A DNA stretch of 64,000 nucleotides from Piper betle (lineage: Eukaryota; Streptophyta; Magnoliopsida; Piperales; Piperaceae). The stretch spans positions 1-64,000 of the forward strand of contig JAURVB010012402.1 in NCBI GenBank assembly GCA_033002965.1. Direction: 5' to 3'. The notes beneath the pieces were generated by a model. The model was not told the origin of the DNA, searched no databases, and saw only the letters and a list, made by a program, of their open reading frames with translations. A program made the position numbers and the translations under genes. This document shows, piece after piece, positions 24,283 through 36,885 of the stretch; within the stretch, counting starts at the first letter, position 1, and each line of letters opens with the position of its first letter.

Positions 24283-26202
24283 ATGGCGGATTTGGAAAAC
24301 TTGCTGCTTGAAGCTGCTGGTAGAACGGGTGCGTCCGGGAAGAGACCTCCTTTTTCACGTTTGCAGAAGAAGAGGCCGAGAGATGGCTCTTTCTCGGAGG
24401 AGGAAGAGCATAGTGGTAAGTCTGATGACTCCGATGATGGACCAGGTGGATTTGTGAGCCGTGGGCGTGTTGGGTCTCATGTCCCTCTCAAGAAAAGGCT
24501 AGAGAAGGAAGATGGTCATGGAAGCAGCCATGGGGATGGGGATGATTCCGACGGTGAGTCGGTTGGGAGTGATCTTTATAAGGATGATGCGGATAGAGAG
24601 GCCCTGGCAAAAATGTCTGAGCTTGATCGGGAGAATATCTTATATGAGCGATCTGTCAAGAGAGATGATAGTAGGCTGAAGAAGAAGGTGCGGGCATCAT
24701 CGGCTGTGAAACAAAATGGGAAGACAACTTTGGCTGTGGGCAATAGGAACCAGTCTCCAGCTTTGCTGGCTCGCGGACGATCCATTGGGACATCTGCCAA
24801 GGATCTTGCATTGAATAACTTGATAAAGAAGAAGTCAATGAAGAATCAGAATCGTGAGGTTCAACGTGATCGAATGAGGAATGTTATTGCTGGTGTGGAA
24901 GATTCATCTCCGTTAATGCAAAATCCTGCAAACAAATCAGGCGATAGTGGAAGCGAAGGAAGTGGTGTAAAAGGTGGTGCTTCTTCAGAAGGTGAAGACA
25001 TGTTTGACAGTGACGAGGAGATTGAAGATAGGCCTTGTTATGATGATGTGAAAGAGATTACTATCCAGAGGTCAAAACTTGCGAAATGGTTTATGGAACC
25101 CTTCTTTGAAGAGCTCATAGTCGGGTGCTTTGTGAGGGTAGGCATTGGGATGTCCAGGAATAATACAAGCATTTACCGTCTCTGTTTAGTTCGTAATGTG
25201 GATGCTTCGGATCCTGATCATCAGTACAAGTTGATGAATAAAACCACTCATAAGTATTTGAATTGCATTTGGGGTAGTGAGAGCTCTGCTGCTAGGTGGC
25301 AAATGGCACGGGTGTCTGATGCACCACCTACTCTGCAGGAGTTTGAAGATTGGATTCGCGAAGTTGAAAGGAGTGGGGAGCGTATGCTTTCGGCAAAGGA
25401 AGTGACTGAGAAGGTAGAAGCTATTAACAAAATCACCAACAATTTTGTGTATTCAGCGGCGACTGTAAAACAGATGTTGGAGGAAAAGAAGGCAGCCTCT
25501 TCTAGGCGTTTCAATGTGGCTGCCGAGAAGGACCGCCTGAGAAGAGAGATGGAGGTTGCTGAGAGCAGACATGACAAAGCCGAGGTAGAGAGAATCTGTT
25601 CTCTCTTGAAGGAACTGGAAGCTTCTAGGCGTGCCAATGAATATGATGCCAAGGCTGTGAAGTTATCGGAGATGAACAGGAAGAACCGTGAAGAAAACTT
25701 CAAGAATGCTTCGTTGTTGAAGCGTGCTAAGATTGGATTGAAAGCTGGAGAAGCTGGGTATGACCCCTTCTCCAGAAGATGGACACAATCAAGAAACTAC
25801 TATATGTCTAGATCTCAGGAAGGAGAAGGTACTGAGCCAAGCACGGTGGCCTCGAATGGGCAAGTTGTTGCAAGCAGCAATGAAACAGCCACTGAGCCTG
25901 CAGGTGAGGCTGCAACAGCAGCTGCTCTTGAAGCAGCAGCTGATGCTGGGAAACTGGTGGACACAAATGCTCCTGTGGACCAAGGAACTGAGTCAAATAC
26001 ATTGCATGACTTTGAGCTTCCTATATCTCTTGCGGGATTGCAGAAATTTGGAGGGGGTTTCCAAGGTGTTCATTTAGCGATGATGGCAAGGAAGCAGAGA
26101 ATTGAAGCCACAGTTGGATTGCGGGTGCCTGAAAATGACGGTCGGTGCCATGCCCTCACTCTGACCGTTAGTGACTACAAGAGAAGAAGGGGACTTCTGT
26201 AG
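24283..26202 (+). CDS. VIP5: RTF1 homologue, Paf1 complex subunit (VIP5-like)
   Basis: The product is a nuclear transcription-elongation factor of the Paf1 complex, which promotes H2B ubiquitination and H3K4 methylation; in Arabidopsis VIP5 supports FLC expression. One uninterrupted 639-codon frame begins MADLENLLLEAAGR, the family start. Residues 1-250 are acidic and Lys/Ser-rich. The Plus3 domain starts near residue 255 (DVKEITIQRSKLAKWF) and runs through YRLCLVRNVDASDPDHQYKL to about 385. A charged coiled-coil region with many Lys/Arg/Glu (about 400-490) follows, then FSRRWTQSRNYY, a family motif. The C-terminus has an Ala-rich segment (about 530-560) and ends DYKRRRGLL. No lesion is visible. 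The neighbouring H+-ATPase converges on it from the right. Confidence 0.96.
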   Translation: MADLENLLLEAAGRTGASGKRPPFSRLQKKRPRDGSFSEEEEHSGKSDDSDDGPGGFVSRGRVGSHVPLKKRLEKEDGHGSSHGDGDDSDGESVGSDLYKDDADREALAKMSELDRENILYERSVKRDDSRLKKKVRASSAVKQNGKTTLAVGNRNQSPALLARGRSIGTSAKDLALNNLIKKKSMKNQNREVQRDRMRNVIAGVEDSSPLMQNPANKSGDSGSEGSGVKGGASSEGEDMFDSDEEIEDRPCYDDVKEITIQRSKLAKWFMEPFFEELIVGCFVRVGIGMSRNNTSIYRLCLVRNVDASDPDHQYKLMNKTTHKYLNCIWGSESSAARWQMARVSDAPPTLQEFEDWIREVERSGERMLSAKEVTEKVEAINKITNNFVYSAATVKQMLEEKKAASSRRFNVAAEKDRLRREMEVAESRHDKAEVERICSLLKELEASRRANEYDAKAVKLSEMNRKNREENFKNASLLKRAKIGLKAGEAGYDPFSRRWTQSRNYYMSRSQEGEGTEPSTVASNGQVVASSNETATEPAGEAATAAALEAAADAGKLVDTNAPVDQGTESNTLHDFELPISLAGLQKFGGGFQGVHLAMMARKQRIEATVGLRVPENDGRCHALTLTVSDYKRRRGLL

Positions 26203-27799
26203 CTTTTGGTGCTTTTTGGGTGAGATTGAACTCTGCAATTCAAGGCCCGTGCAAAGAATTCTCGCCTATTTTGTTAATTTGTTACTGGGTAATCCTGGTT
26301 TGTGAAGTAAGATAGATGCTAAGTTATTACCCATTATAGTGCCTAACTTTTTGAAATCTTGAAAATTCTGGTAATTTAAGCTCTCATTTTTGCATTTGAA
26401 CTCGGATGATTAGTATTTGTGCAGGCCTCTCTTGATTGCAAACCAGCTGAACAATTTTCGATCTTTTCATTTTTGTGAACGAGTCAGTTTTGTATGATTC
26501 GAGTGTGTTTGGGTTAGCCGAACCATATCATTTCCAAATCTCATCTTCATTTAACTGCAAGACTTGTTGGTTATGATTGATTTACAGCAAATTACATGTG
26601 CCTGCTAAATTGATATGCTTTTATATATAATTACATTTATATGTAATTTTACAAAATATCAAGCTTCGATTAGGCTAGGTCGATCACCCGTCAACTAGTG
26701 CTTCCCTGATTCGAGCTTAGATCAAATTGAAGACAAGCTGAATTGAATTGAGCCGATACCATCATCCAAAGTACATATAATGCAAGCCAATACTAGAGCC
26801 CTTAGATTTTGGTTTTTTTGTACGTAAATTGTCCAAAAAAAGAAGAAAAAAATGTTGTGATTTGTTTTGAGGATCACTGCTCCCACTACCTGAGCGTTGA
26901 AATTGAGTTCAAGAAGAAGTTCGCAGTTGTGAGCAGTGGCTTGGAGAAACTTGGGCAGTGCTGCATGATATTGATTCACTAGAGAAGCAAGGTTTGTGCC
27001 ATGGGTTTGCATTCAAATCCAAAAAGTAAGATAAAACTCTCATATTGGGGTTTAGAAAACTCATACATTTTGTGGAAGCACTCCTGCACTCAATGGAGCA
27101 CAGCACCAGTGACCAAAAAATGACCTTGAAGTTAAGTTAATTCATCCAGCCATGCAAGGGAAAATTTCAAAATCTCTGTCCTAAGTAACGTTTCCACTTT
27201 CTCAATTTTATTTAGCTACCCAACATACCCCAAATTTTCTTGATGCCTTTCTTGTTACAGTCAAATCTTCATAACAACCAAACATGAATCTATTACATGA
27301 TCCTCTTTTATTTCAAAGATGGCAGTAAAGACTATCATTTGCTTCTACACGCGTTAAAAAGGCCAACAGTGAATTTTATTTAGCATCTTCCTTGGCATAT
27401 TGATCATACGGACACCAGAACGCTGCTATTTTGGAAGCTATATGCTCTAAACAACACCAAACAGTGACATTTTTTAGTTTCGGTGTCTTCCTGGGGAAGG
27501 GAATAATACAGAATTCAGATGAATGAAGCAAAAGAACCAAGAGGAAAGGAATTCCGCAGGATACTGGAGTCGCACCATACATGTATAACAAGGTAACGCA
27601 GACTATGAATAAGTCACCTAGTTTAAACTACAACATTTATAAGACATGTTGTTGCACACAAATAAGCAAAACACTGTACTCTCACCACCATGCGAATGCA
27701 TTCTTGTCTGCTGTGCTATGGTGGATAAATGTGGTACATCAATAAGAAGAGGTAACAGCCCCAACAATAAGAAGCCCTCAAGTTCCATTCAAGTGCATT
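26203..27799. other. Convergent 3' region between VIP5 and the H+-ATPase
   Basis: Holds both 3' UTRs. On the minus strand 26885-27012 reads as a plausible short peptide segment (for example HAALPKFLQATAHNCELLLE) ending at a GT donor near 26884, but I do not recognise the family and find no partner exons. It may be a relic exon or chance. Confidence 0.35.
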
Positions 27800-30700
27800 T
27801 CAAACTGTATACGATTGTTGTATAGTGTCTATGTCTAGACCTTTTAGTTTCACCACAGACTCTACATGCCCCTTCAGAGTATTAAGTTCTCTGAGCCTGC
27901 AAAGAATTGACAATCTGCATAAGTTTATCTTATTATGAAGATTGGTGTTTCAGACGAGCAACTACTTGCAAACACCCACAAAATCAATAGACATGGCGGC
28001 TGCCTGTGACAATCCTCCACATTAGGTCGCTTGAAGTATTTCAAGTCTAATAGAGGGAGATAAACAAATAACAAAAGTCCACTACAAAAGTACAAACCTT
28101 GCAATCTCAGCACGTCTTCGAGCCTCTTCAGCCATCTGGTTAAAGTCAGTAAAGCTAGGTCTTTCATTAAACATCTTGGTGTCTGGAGGCTGCAAACCAT
28201 GTAGAGTCCTTTGAGCATGAGCCCACTTAAGCTCCCTAGCTTCTTTTCCGAAGTCCTTTTGCCTCGTGAAGGCAATCTGTGAATACAAGAAAACGGTGGT
28301 AAGATGGAGAAGGAACACGATCAAGAGCAAGTGCTCACATACAACTGAACTACTTACCCTTTGCTCGATAACAAGCTCCCAAGCCTTCCCACTAAGAGCA
28401 TACCGAATCATGAATTTGATTATATCAAGTGGGAAGTAGAAAATGAAATTGTAGAGCCAAACTATGCCAGCCCAACCCCATCCAATGCCTTCAATAGCAG
28501 CAAATCCCCAGTTTGCGTATACAGCTATAAGTGTTGCAACCTGCATTAGAAGGGAAAGTACTAGATTAGAACAAAATAAAGGATTTATGAAAAGAACAAT
28601 CAAGTTTTCTTGAGGCTGTGCAGCCCTGAGTCTTACCAGCTGTGCAATAAAGAAAGCTGATACAAGAAGCATGCCGGGACGCTCCACAAAAGACCAACTT
28701 CTTGATCGTGTCACAAAAATGAGAGCTTGGCTAATTGTGCTCACTTGAAGGTAAATTGCTGATGCCAGTTTTTTAAAGTCATCCCTAGCTGTTTTCTCTA
28801 GGCTTGTAACTCCAAATGTCCGCTGTCAAATTGCCAAAAAAACAAAAAACAAACAAAAACAAAAAAAATGTTGGTCAATTGATCAGAAAATTCATCATTA
28901 GTTATTTAGGAAACAGGAAAAAAGACCATCACATAAAATATGGCAAAGAGAATTAATCCATTTAAGGGCAAGAATATCTTTATGTTGCTCAAAACAATCA
29001 GTCAGTATTGGTCCAAGGGATTAGAAAAGTAAAATCCAGAACATACAGGAAAGAAATCTGTCTTGTAAGCTGCCCAGAAGAAAATAACAGTCATCATAGC
29101 CAAGTAGCTTCCAAGAATGATTCCAGTCGCAAAAATCTCTGCTAGTTTCCAGCTGTCTGGCATTGGAGATGGTTTCACCCTGTCCTTTGATATTGTCATT
29201 ATAGTACCTATCATTGAGCCAGCAAAAAAAAAGTTAAACCACTGATTAGAAAAGCTATTATTCCGTATTGTAATACTATTCTTAATGCGATAGAACATAC
29301 CATCATTGAGAATAGCAATGATAAGTACCATGAAAGGAGGAAAATCAAACTGCCATATAAGAGCCAGTAGCATAAAGCCAAGCTGCCATTTGAACCAAAG
29401 TTAAGAATATTTATACAAATAATGGCCTGTCAGATGCAAATATATTATTCAAGCCGAAATGGTACAATAAAAGGAAGAACAAACTTACTACAATACGGAT
29501 GGTAATAGAGACAGCATATATCTGCGAAGCATACAAATGGGAAAAACTCATCTCAACTACACTACAATACAGTTTGCAAGCTTCATATCAAGTATGAAGT
29601 AATATCTTATCAGGGGTAAATGGAGGCAAAAGCTTACAGTATAGTTCTTCATTCTCTGAAAGATAGCACGACTTGTCAGCACAGCACTGATAATGACACT
29701 TAGACCAGGCTCTGTCAGCACAATGTCTGATGCACTACGAGCTGCATCTGTAGCATCTGCAACTGCTATTCCAATATCAGCTTTCTTAAGCGCTGGAGCA
29801 TCATTAACTCCATCACCCGTCATTCCACATATGTGTTTCCTTGCTTGCAATCGTTTCACAATTTCATATTTGTGCTCTGACAAAAAGGCAATGATAAGGC
29901 AATGAAAAAATGTAATCAAGAACATGAAGATCTTGTAGGCTTGCATACCAGGGAAAACACCAGCAAAACCGTCAGCCTTTTCAATCAATTCATCAATAGG
30001 TAGTGCAGCAATTGACTCATCTTTATTTTGGCCCAGCAATGCAGAAGATGGGTACATGTTAGTTCCCATTCCCAAGCGGCGCCCAGTTTCCTTCCCGATT
30101 GCAAGTTGATCACCTAATTCATAGAAGAAAAATAGTCTCAATAAAAATACATAACATTAGCAGTTCGTCTAAATGCCAGGTGTTAAAGGTAGTGATGCCT
30201 TTATTTGAACACATTGTGTCATCATATATATGCAACATCGGAAGTATTGCCCCAAAGCAGAATACAAATACACATGGCGTCAGCCTTACATGGCACTAAA
30301 ATCCATGCCCTTCACTCTAATAAACTACAATACAACCACCTCTAAAGGTAAACTGTGTCACGGTGGAGATAATACTTAGATAGCACAATGAAGTTCACCA
30401 AAAATGGCTTAGGTAGATCTATTAATACAAACAATCCCTAAGCATGATCAAACAATAAGATTACCTCTAAACAGATCCCACCTAGTAAAAAGGATCAATC
30501 TATATTAAGTAGAACTTAAGGGGTGTAAAGAACTTGATGAACTACATTACATGATACCCTATGTAAAAAAATCTGCGGCATTGTAAGATTATCAGCCTTA
30601 AATAAATGAATTCAAATGATTACAAATAAAACTTAAACAAAATCCATGTAACGGTACAGACTGCAATTTTTTGCATTGACAGCCCTACCAGCAATAAGCT

Positions 30701-33498
30701 CCCCATGAGATGTATACATATAAAAAAATCAACAATACCTAAAAAACAAATACCTGTTATCATTTTGACATTCACCCCAAGGTTAAGAGCCCTCCTAATT
30801 GTTTCTGCACTGTCATGTCGAGGAGGATCAAAAAGAGGCATCAAACCCATAAACTGCCATGGACCTCCAGCACTTTCCTTTGTTCCTTCAGGAACCTCCT
30901 GCATTAAGACGAATGTACAAAGTTACCAACCAATAGATTTTTTGTACAAATACTAATAAAATTAATCAGGTATGGAATTAAAAATTAGTCCTACATACAT
31001 AAGATATGCTACTTTACCTGGTATGATACAGCAAGAGACCTAAGACCCCGCTCGGCAAACTTGTCAATAACAGCATGAACTCTACGTTCTATATCAGACT
31101 TATTGTGGGCAAGGTTTAGAATCTGAAAAACCAACAAAGGAAATATCCCCAGGTGATTCCAGAGAATGTTTCACTATTAACAGAACACTAAGAGGTAAGG
31201 TACACACAAATTGAATACCTGCTCTGGTGCACCCTTGCTTACACGGTGCATCTTCCCATTACCATCAACATATGTCAATGCAGTTCGCTTGTCAGTTGGA
31301 TTAAAAGGAAGAAAATGCACTTCCTGAATGCCAGCCCTAGCCTTTTGATGAAATTAGAAATGAAGAGTTAAAATATATAAATAGAAGATCTTGGTTGTGC
31401 TACATTCATCTGCATGATTCATTGAAAAAAGAAACATTACCTCTTTTGGGTCAGCAAGCATGTTGACAACGGCAGTATCAATGGCATCTTGATTTTCAGT
31501 TCGAGAGGCTCTAGCAGCCATCAAGATGACCATGTCTTGGTCTACACCTTTAGTGAAAACCTGAGGTCAAGGTTCCAATGATGGAAGCTAAAATGAGTCC
31601 GACTATGATAGAGAAGAGAAAAAGAGAACAATTTCTGTATCACCTCAACAAGATTCTTGTCTACAGTCAACTTGTTCAGAGTTAAAGTGCCTGTTTTATC
31701 ACTACATAAGACATCCATTCCAGCCATTTCTTCAATAGCTGTCATTCTCTTTGTTATGGCTCCCTGCAGTGAAAAATGATTTACACATTGTTTTGGCTTC
31801 GTTAGCCACATGATTTGACCATGTAACATAAAATATCACAAATTTATTCCCCCCACCTGCTGAGATAAACGATGAGATCCAATAGCCATTGTGACAGAAA
31901 GAACAGTGGGCATTGCAATTGGTATTCCTCCAATAAGGAGAACCAAAAGATTGTCAATTCCAGGTCGATATTCCCGATGTTGGATTGGATACATGACAAC
32001 GATCTCAATTATCATCCCAACAGCAATTGAACAAATACAGAAGTTCCCAATGGCGGTCAAAACCTGTGGAGCACAAAAAACATGACTAACATATTGCACA
32101 AATTATTGGAATGTTTGCTCAATGGTCATCAGATATTGCTGTTCAAACCTTCTGAAAGTGGCCAATTTGGTTAGTAGTGTCAACAAGATGAGCAGCTTTG
32201 CCAAAGAACGTATGCACACCAGTAGCAATGACAACAGCTTCAATTTCTCCTTGTTTGCATGTGGACCCAGAGTAAATTCCATCTCCAGGTCCTTTTGTCA
32301 CGGGAAGAGATTCACCCGTAAGTGCAGACTGCAAAGTACACACCAAGACCAATCAATGAGAACTACTTTGATGAATCAGTCACACAACCAAAGTCAAACT
32401 TCTGGCCAACAAGAACCTGATCAATTTTTAAAGGATCACCATCCAGGAGACGGGCATCTGCAGGAATAATATCCCCAAGCTTGATACTAATGATGTCACC
32501 AGGTACAAGAACTGAAGCATCTTGTTCGCTCCACCTGCCATCCCTTAATACCTAAATTACAAGAGAAGGACCATTAAATCACCAAATGGCAACTAAACAA
32601 AATCACAACAATCAAAACAAACAAAGCAACCCCAAGGAATAAAATTTCAAACCCCTTGAAGGGATCATTTACTAAGCTGGCATTTAGAAGAAATGTCAGT
32701 TACTAAATCAAGGCTTATTTCAACAACAAAGCCAGCGACACAAAAAGCATTGGAGATACCTTAGCCTTTGGAGCAAGACGAGCCATAAGTGCAGCAGCAG
32801 CATTACCAGCATTGTTTTCCTCAATGAAACTAATAGTTGAATTGATCAACAGCAACGTTATAATTCCCACAAAATCCTGCCAATCCGGTGCCTTTCCCTA
32901 CAAAACTCAAATTATAATAATCAGCATCATACTTGCCACAAAATCAACCAAAAAATACAAAACCAAACAGAAGGTAAAGTTCAGAATCTAACTCCTCCAT
33001 TTGCGAGAGCAATTGCCATAATAGCAGCAGCTTCCATGACCCATGAAAGTGGATTCCACATAAATCCAAGAAATTTCAAGAACTTGCTCTCCTGAAAAAA
33101 TACTCCAAAAAGAAAAAATAGTAAGGAAAGAGCAAAAGCCGTGCTTCTTCATAGAAACATGAAGCAAAGGATTGACAACAATCAAATCCACGCCGGAAAA
33201 ATCAAAAAAACTCCACCTTTTTCTCCTCCAACTTATTATGTCCAAAAATCTGAAGCCGTCGCTCAGCATCCTCAGTGGTTAAACCTTGCGGAGTGCACCT
33301 AAGCGTCTGGAAAACCTCCTCCACCGGAATGTTTTCCTAAGAAGAAACCACCAAAACAAATCAACACAAATTGCAGATCCATCACAACTAACATCCCATA
33401 AACAAAAAGAAATCTAACAAAAAAAACACAAAACTGATTACCAAATCCACAGCTTCGTGCAACACAGCATCCAGACCGTCCCTACTATTCCCGTCCAT
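27800..33498 (-). CDS. AHA: Plasma-membrane H+-ATPase (P-type, P3A)
   Basis: This is the electrogenic proton pump that energises the plasma membrane. I placed 21 exons, all in phase: 33498-33442, 33336-33217, 33091-32993, 32897-32760, 32551-32417, 32328-32149, 32063-31857, 31763-31644, 31560-31441, 31341-31219, 31122-31018, 30898-30754, 30113-29949, 29876-29638, 29521-29492, 29382-29301, 29207-29047, 28822-28637, 28540-28358, 28276-28098, 27896-27800. They sum to 956 codons plus stop, the usual length. Visible motifs are LTGES in the actuator domain, the phosphorylated Asp in DKTGTLT (about residue 334), KGAPEQ in the nucleotide-binding domain, [11 protein letters not shown] at the hinge, and the C-terminal QSYTV, whose penultimate Thr is the known 14-3-3 docking site after phosphorylation. 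The gene looks intact and functional. Confidence 0.98.
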
Positions 33499-34480
33499 CC
33501 CTCCCTATTCAGCTAACCACCCACCACCTACAACCGCAAGCAACACTAACTAAAAAACTAAAATTGCATTACCATATGCAGATACATCCAACAAAACACA
33601 AGAACACGAAAGAAGCCCGAACCCAGAAGTCGAATCGAAGCCCAGAAACCGAAAAGAAACTCCTTTTAGCTAGGAAAACCAGTAACGCCTACTGTGGATA
33701 AGCTCCCATCAACCAGGCTTTCAGACATATAAATGGAACAAACCCAGGCACCAAAAGGATGCCCAGCAGTACTTGAGTGGTACAGCCACAAGAACATCTT
33801 AGATTCTCACGCCGCACAGTCCATAGCTGCAAAAACACTGAAGAAGAGGTAAGCTAGGAAAAGTCGATCAACATCCGACACCTCTTTATGGAAAAATAAA
33901 AACAAAAAACAGTAATTACCAACGCTGTACATCTTTCTCTTATTAGTCTTTCTACAACTGGAGACAGAAGTTAAAACACGAGTTGCGACTATTGAACCAT
34001 ATAGAATAAAAGGATGATCAATATCCAAACAAATGTTCATAGAAAAATAATAATAAAAGTGTAACTACCTAGCTATGCATTATATACATACACAGATATT
34101 TTTTACAATGGAAGATATATAGAACTTAGAAGGTTAATAATGGTGTGACTGGTAGTGGAGGAAGAATGGAGGAGGTAGGCAGCGCAAGAGTCAAAAAGGA
34201 GTCGCCAGAGGAAGACACGAGATCTGGTCTGGTAATTGGAGTCAGAGTGAGAGAGATTGAGATTGAAAGATTTGCTTCCTTCCTAAGTTTTTGTCCACGT
34301 TCCCATGCGCAAATGGTATGCGCCTCGTGAAGTTGATACGTTTTTGGATTCGTATCCACCACCTTCGTATCGGGCGGCAACGTTTTCCCGTTTACTATTT
34401 GCTTTGGGGAGAAAAAGAACGATACTTCGTATATTAATTTGAAATGATAGGTGTGTTTATTAGAATAACTCGACACCCTG
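33499..34480 (-). promoter_or_regulatory. Probable 5' UTR, leader intron and promoter of the H+-ATPase
   Basis: Upstream of the ATG on the minus strand, about 34130-34310 is CT-rich (TCTCACTCTGACTCC-like), typical of a plant leader exon. The intervening AT-rich sequence looks like a leader intron. No alternative coding exon is convincing. Exact start site and splice positions cannot be set from sequence alone. Confidence 0.4.
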
Positions 34481-35543
34481 TCATCGGTTTAAATCGATAT
34501 AATTAGCAAAGTTTAAGGGCATATAGTTATAGTAAAAATTACAACAAAGCTTGTTATGTGTTTATTTCGATGTATTTAAAAGAGCTTTATAAGTTATCTT
34601 CAGAATAGATCATTGAGTGAATTTGAGGAGAATTGATGAATGGTCACTCTCGAGTGTGAGTTGAAAATTTTGATTATATTTAGGTTAATTGAGTTTGATT
34701 GGAGTTAGTAAATATTTATTTTACAGCTTTTGAGTGTAATATATGTTAAAAAATAAGAATATTTATTTTCTAAAAAATAAATCTTTCACATAATTTTATC
34801 TATTTTCAAAAGTTATCAATTTTAACAAAGTAATTTTTTTTAAATTTGCAAGCCCTTTTAAATTTAACGAGTGTTATAAAAAGACCAATCACTTACCGTT
34901 TCACATTTTTTGTTAAAATGAAATTTATATTTATATTTTGAATCTAAGTGAAGAAGTAAAATATATTTGAGAATTGAATAACATGCAAATTAACTTACTA
35001 ATCTGTTAAGAAAACCTTATTAATGTTGTAATAATATGTCAAAGCTTAAAGCTAGATGTTGCAGGATTATTATTAAATAAATTGAATATTGTAATTATTG
35101 TTTTCCCAAGCAAAAAACCTCAATTAGTATTAGCATAAGTATATATACTTTATAATAAGAACACATTAAGCAAATTTTACGTGGCACGCACAAAGGGGCC
35201 GGTTGTGACCCGCAGGTCACCATGTGCCGCCTACGTCTCGATCGTTATCGTGATTGTGGATACGTACACATCAATGTATCGATAAGACAAAGTATACAAA
35301 TAAGACACTTTTTCATATCTTTAATTCCTAATTGTTCTTAATTATTTACTAATAAAAGCTGTATGACAGGCAAATTGCGGGCCCACCCACGTGTACGATT
35401 TTGTACTGTCCATAAAGCTCCGGTCTTTTGAAGGGACAAAGTATAGTGGCAAGTGACCCGATTAATAATCCGGATCCTAATGGGCCCCGCCCCTTATATT
35501 GTAGTATTTGTTACTAATTATTAAACGGTTGATAGCTTTAACT
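34481..35543. other. AT-rich intergenic DNA
   Basis: No gene, RNA or structured repeat that I can support. A short GC-rich patch at 35175-35250 has no recognisable content. Confidence 0.4.
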
Positions 35544-35837
35544 AAGGGTACTAATTGAGTTAGCGAGTCAAACTCAATTTGTATTCGAACTCGACTCGAG
35601 ATCGAACGAGTTTTTATCTTTTATGTGTTTAAACTCGACTCGAATTCGAATACACATATAGTATATAATTTTCTAGCTCAAACCCAGTTCATTTGTGAGC
35701 TCAAAACTGACTCGATTAAAAGTCAAAATTATCTCACTTTAAAAAAAAATCCCCTCCATGTAGATTGAACTCACAACCTTGAAGTCATCACTTGAATACT
35801 TACCATCTCAATTATCTTACTTTCTTAGTTATTATAT

Positions 35838-35878
<41 letters not shown>

Positions 35879-36163
35879 ATAATATAATATAATATAAAAA
35901 CTATATTATTATATTATTTTATCGAGTCGAGTTCGAGTCGAACTATGAGTCGAGTTCGAATAGAACTACGAGTCGCGTTCAAGTCGAGATCAAGTTATAA
36001 CCGACTCGAACCGAGTCGAACACGACCTTACTCAAGCTCGACTCGTAAGATTCGAATTCGAGTCGAGTTCGAGCTCGAATATTTATATGTCGAGTTTCGA
36101 GTTGAGTCAAGCCGAGCCGAATACTAAATGCTCACGAGCTAACTCGCTCAATTAGCAACCCTA
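35544..36163. mobile_element. hAT-like MITE, family B copy 1
   Basis: The left end AGGGTACTAATTGAG and the right end CTCAATTAGCAACCCT are imperfect inverted repeats. Subterminal regions on both sides are packed with CGAGTCGA/TCGAGTTCGA words in opposite orientation, and the centre holds a (TA)n and (TATAA)n core. This architecture is common in plant hAT-type non-autonomous elements. No transposase ORF is present. Two relatives lie at 36469-36885 and 50075-50545. Confidence 0.6.
35846..35896. repeat. (TA)n then (TATAA)n microsatellite
   Basis: About 25 bp of alternating TA followed by TATAA pentamers, inside MITE family B copy 1. Confidence 0.9.
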
Positions 36164-36468
36164 GGTTTAAGATGCACAGTAAAACACAATTCTTTGTTTG
36201 CATTGGAGTAGTTTTTCCATCAAATTTCATGAGCTTTATATCAAACTCATCTAATCTTGTTGAAGGTCAGATAAATGGTTCTCTCGATGCTCGTGCACAG
36301 CCAGTTTTAATTAAGTGATTATTTCATGATATTTGTGACTTAAAAAATTCGCCAATTATAAACATAAATCACAAATTTTTGTAATTCATGAATAATTATT
36401 AAAGGGGTATTTGGCATATTTTAGCCTGCTTGTTCGGTAGGCCATATGATTTGAAATTTCATGATATA

Positions 36469-36885
36469 TAGGGGTGTTAATAGTCCGGTTGAGGTTGAAA
36501 TTGTTGACATTTTGCTCGATCTCGCTCTAGTTAGAGCTCTACTCGAATTAAGCGAGTAACTACATTTTCGTTTGGTTCGATTTGATTTGAAATTCGATAA
36601 TTTATATTTGATATAATAGTTAATATAGTTTTTTGTACAATTATTTATAAAAAAATATTAAAAAATTAAATTATATGATAGGATAGTTTTACATGATAAT
36701 GTAATGATTTTATTTCCAAATAAATTATTTGTTTGGCAAATAATTAAACTAAAATTAAATTATTCTAGCTTTCATAATTAATTTTATTTCAAGTTGTCTA
36801 AAAAATATATATATACGTGACTAATCATCAAGCAAACACGTGTTCAACTCGAACTCAACTCAACTCGTTTAATTAGCATCCCTAA
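36469..36885. mobile_element. hAT-like MITE, family B copy 2
   Basis: The left end TAGGGGTGTTAATAG and the right end AATTAGCATCCCTAA are imperfect inverted repeats matching the termini of the 35544 copy. Subterminal CGATCTCGCTC and AACTCGAACTCAACTCAAC words face each other. AT-rich centre, no ORF. Confidence 0.55.

Noticed and set aside
34126..34476. A 116-codon minus-strand frame upstream of the H+-ATPase
   Set aside because: It covers the CT-rich leader and promoter region, has no recognisable domain and does not join the ATPase frame.
35756..35800. tRNA- or SINE-like promoter box
   Set aside because: There is no paired A and B box at proper spacing and no cloverleaf could be drawn; it lies within a MITE.
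35945..36127. Arg/Ser-rich plus-strand frame (MSRVRIELRVAF...)
   Set aside because: It is translation of the MITE's CGAGTCGA subterminal repeats.
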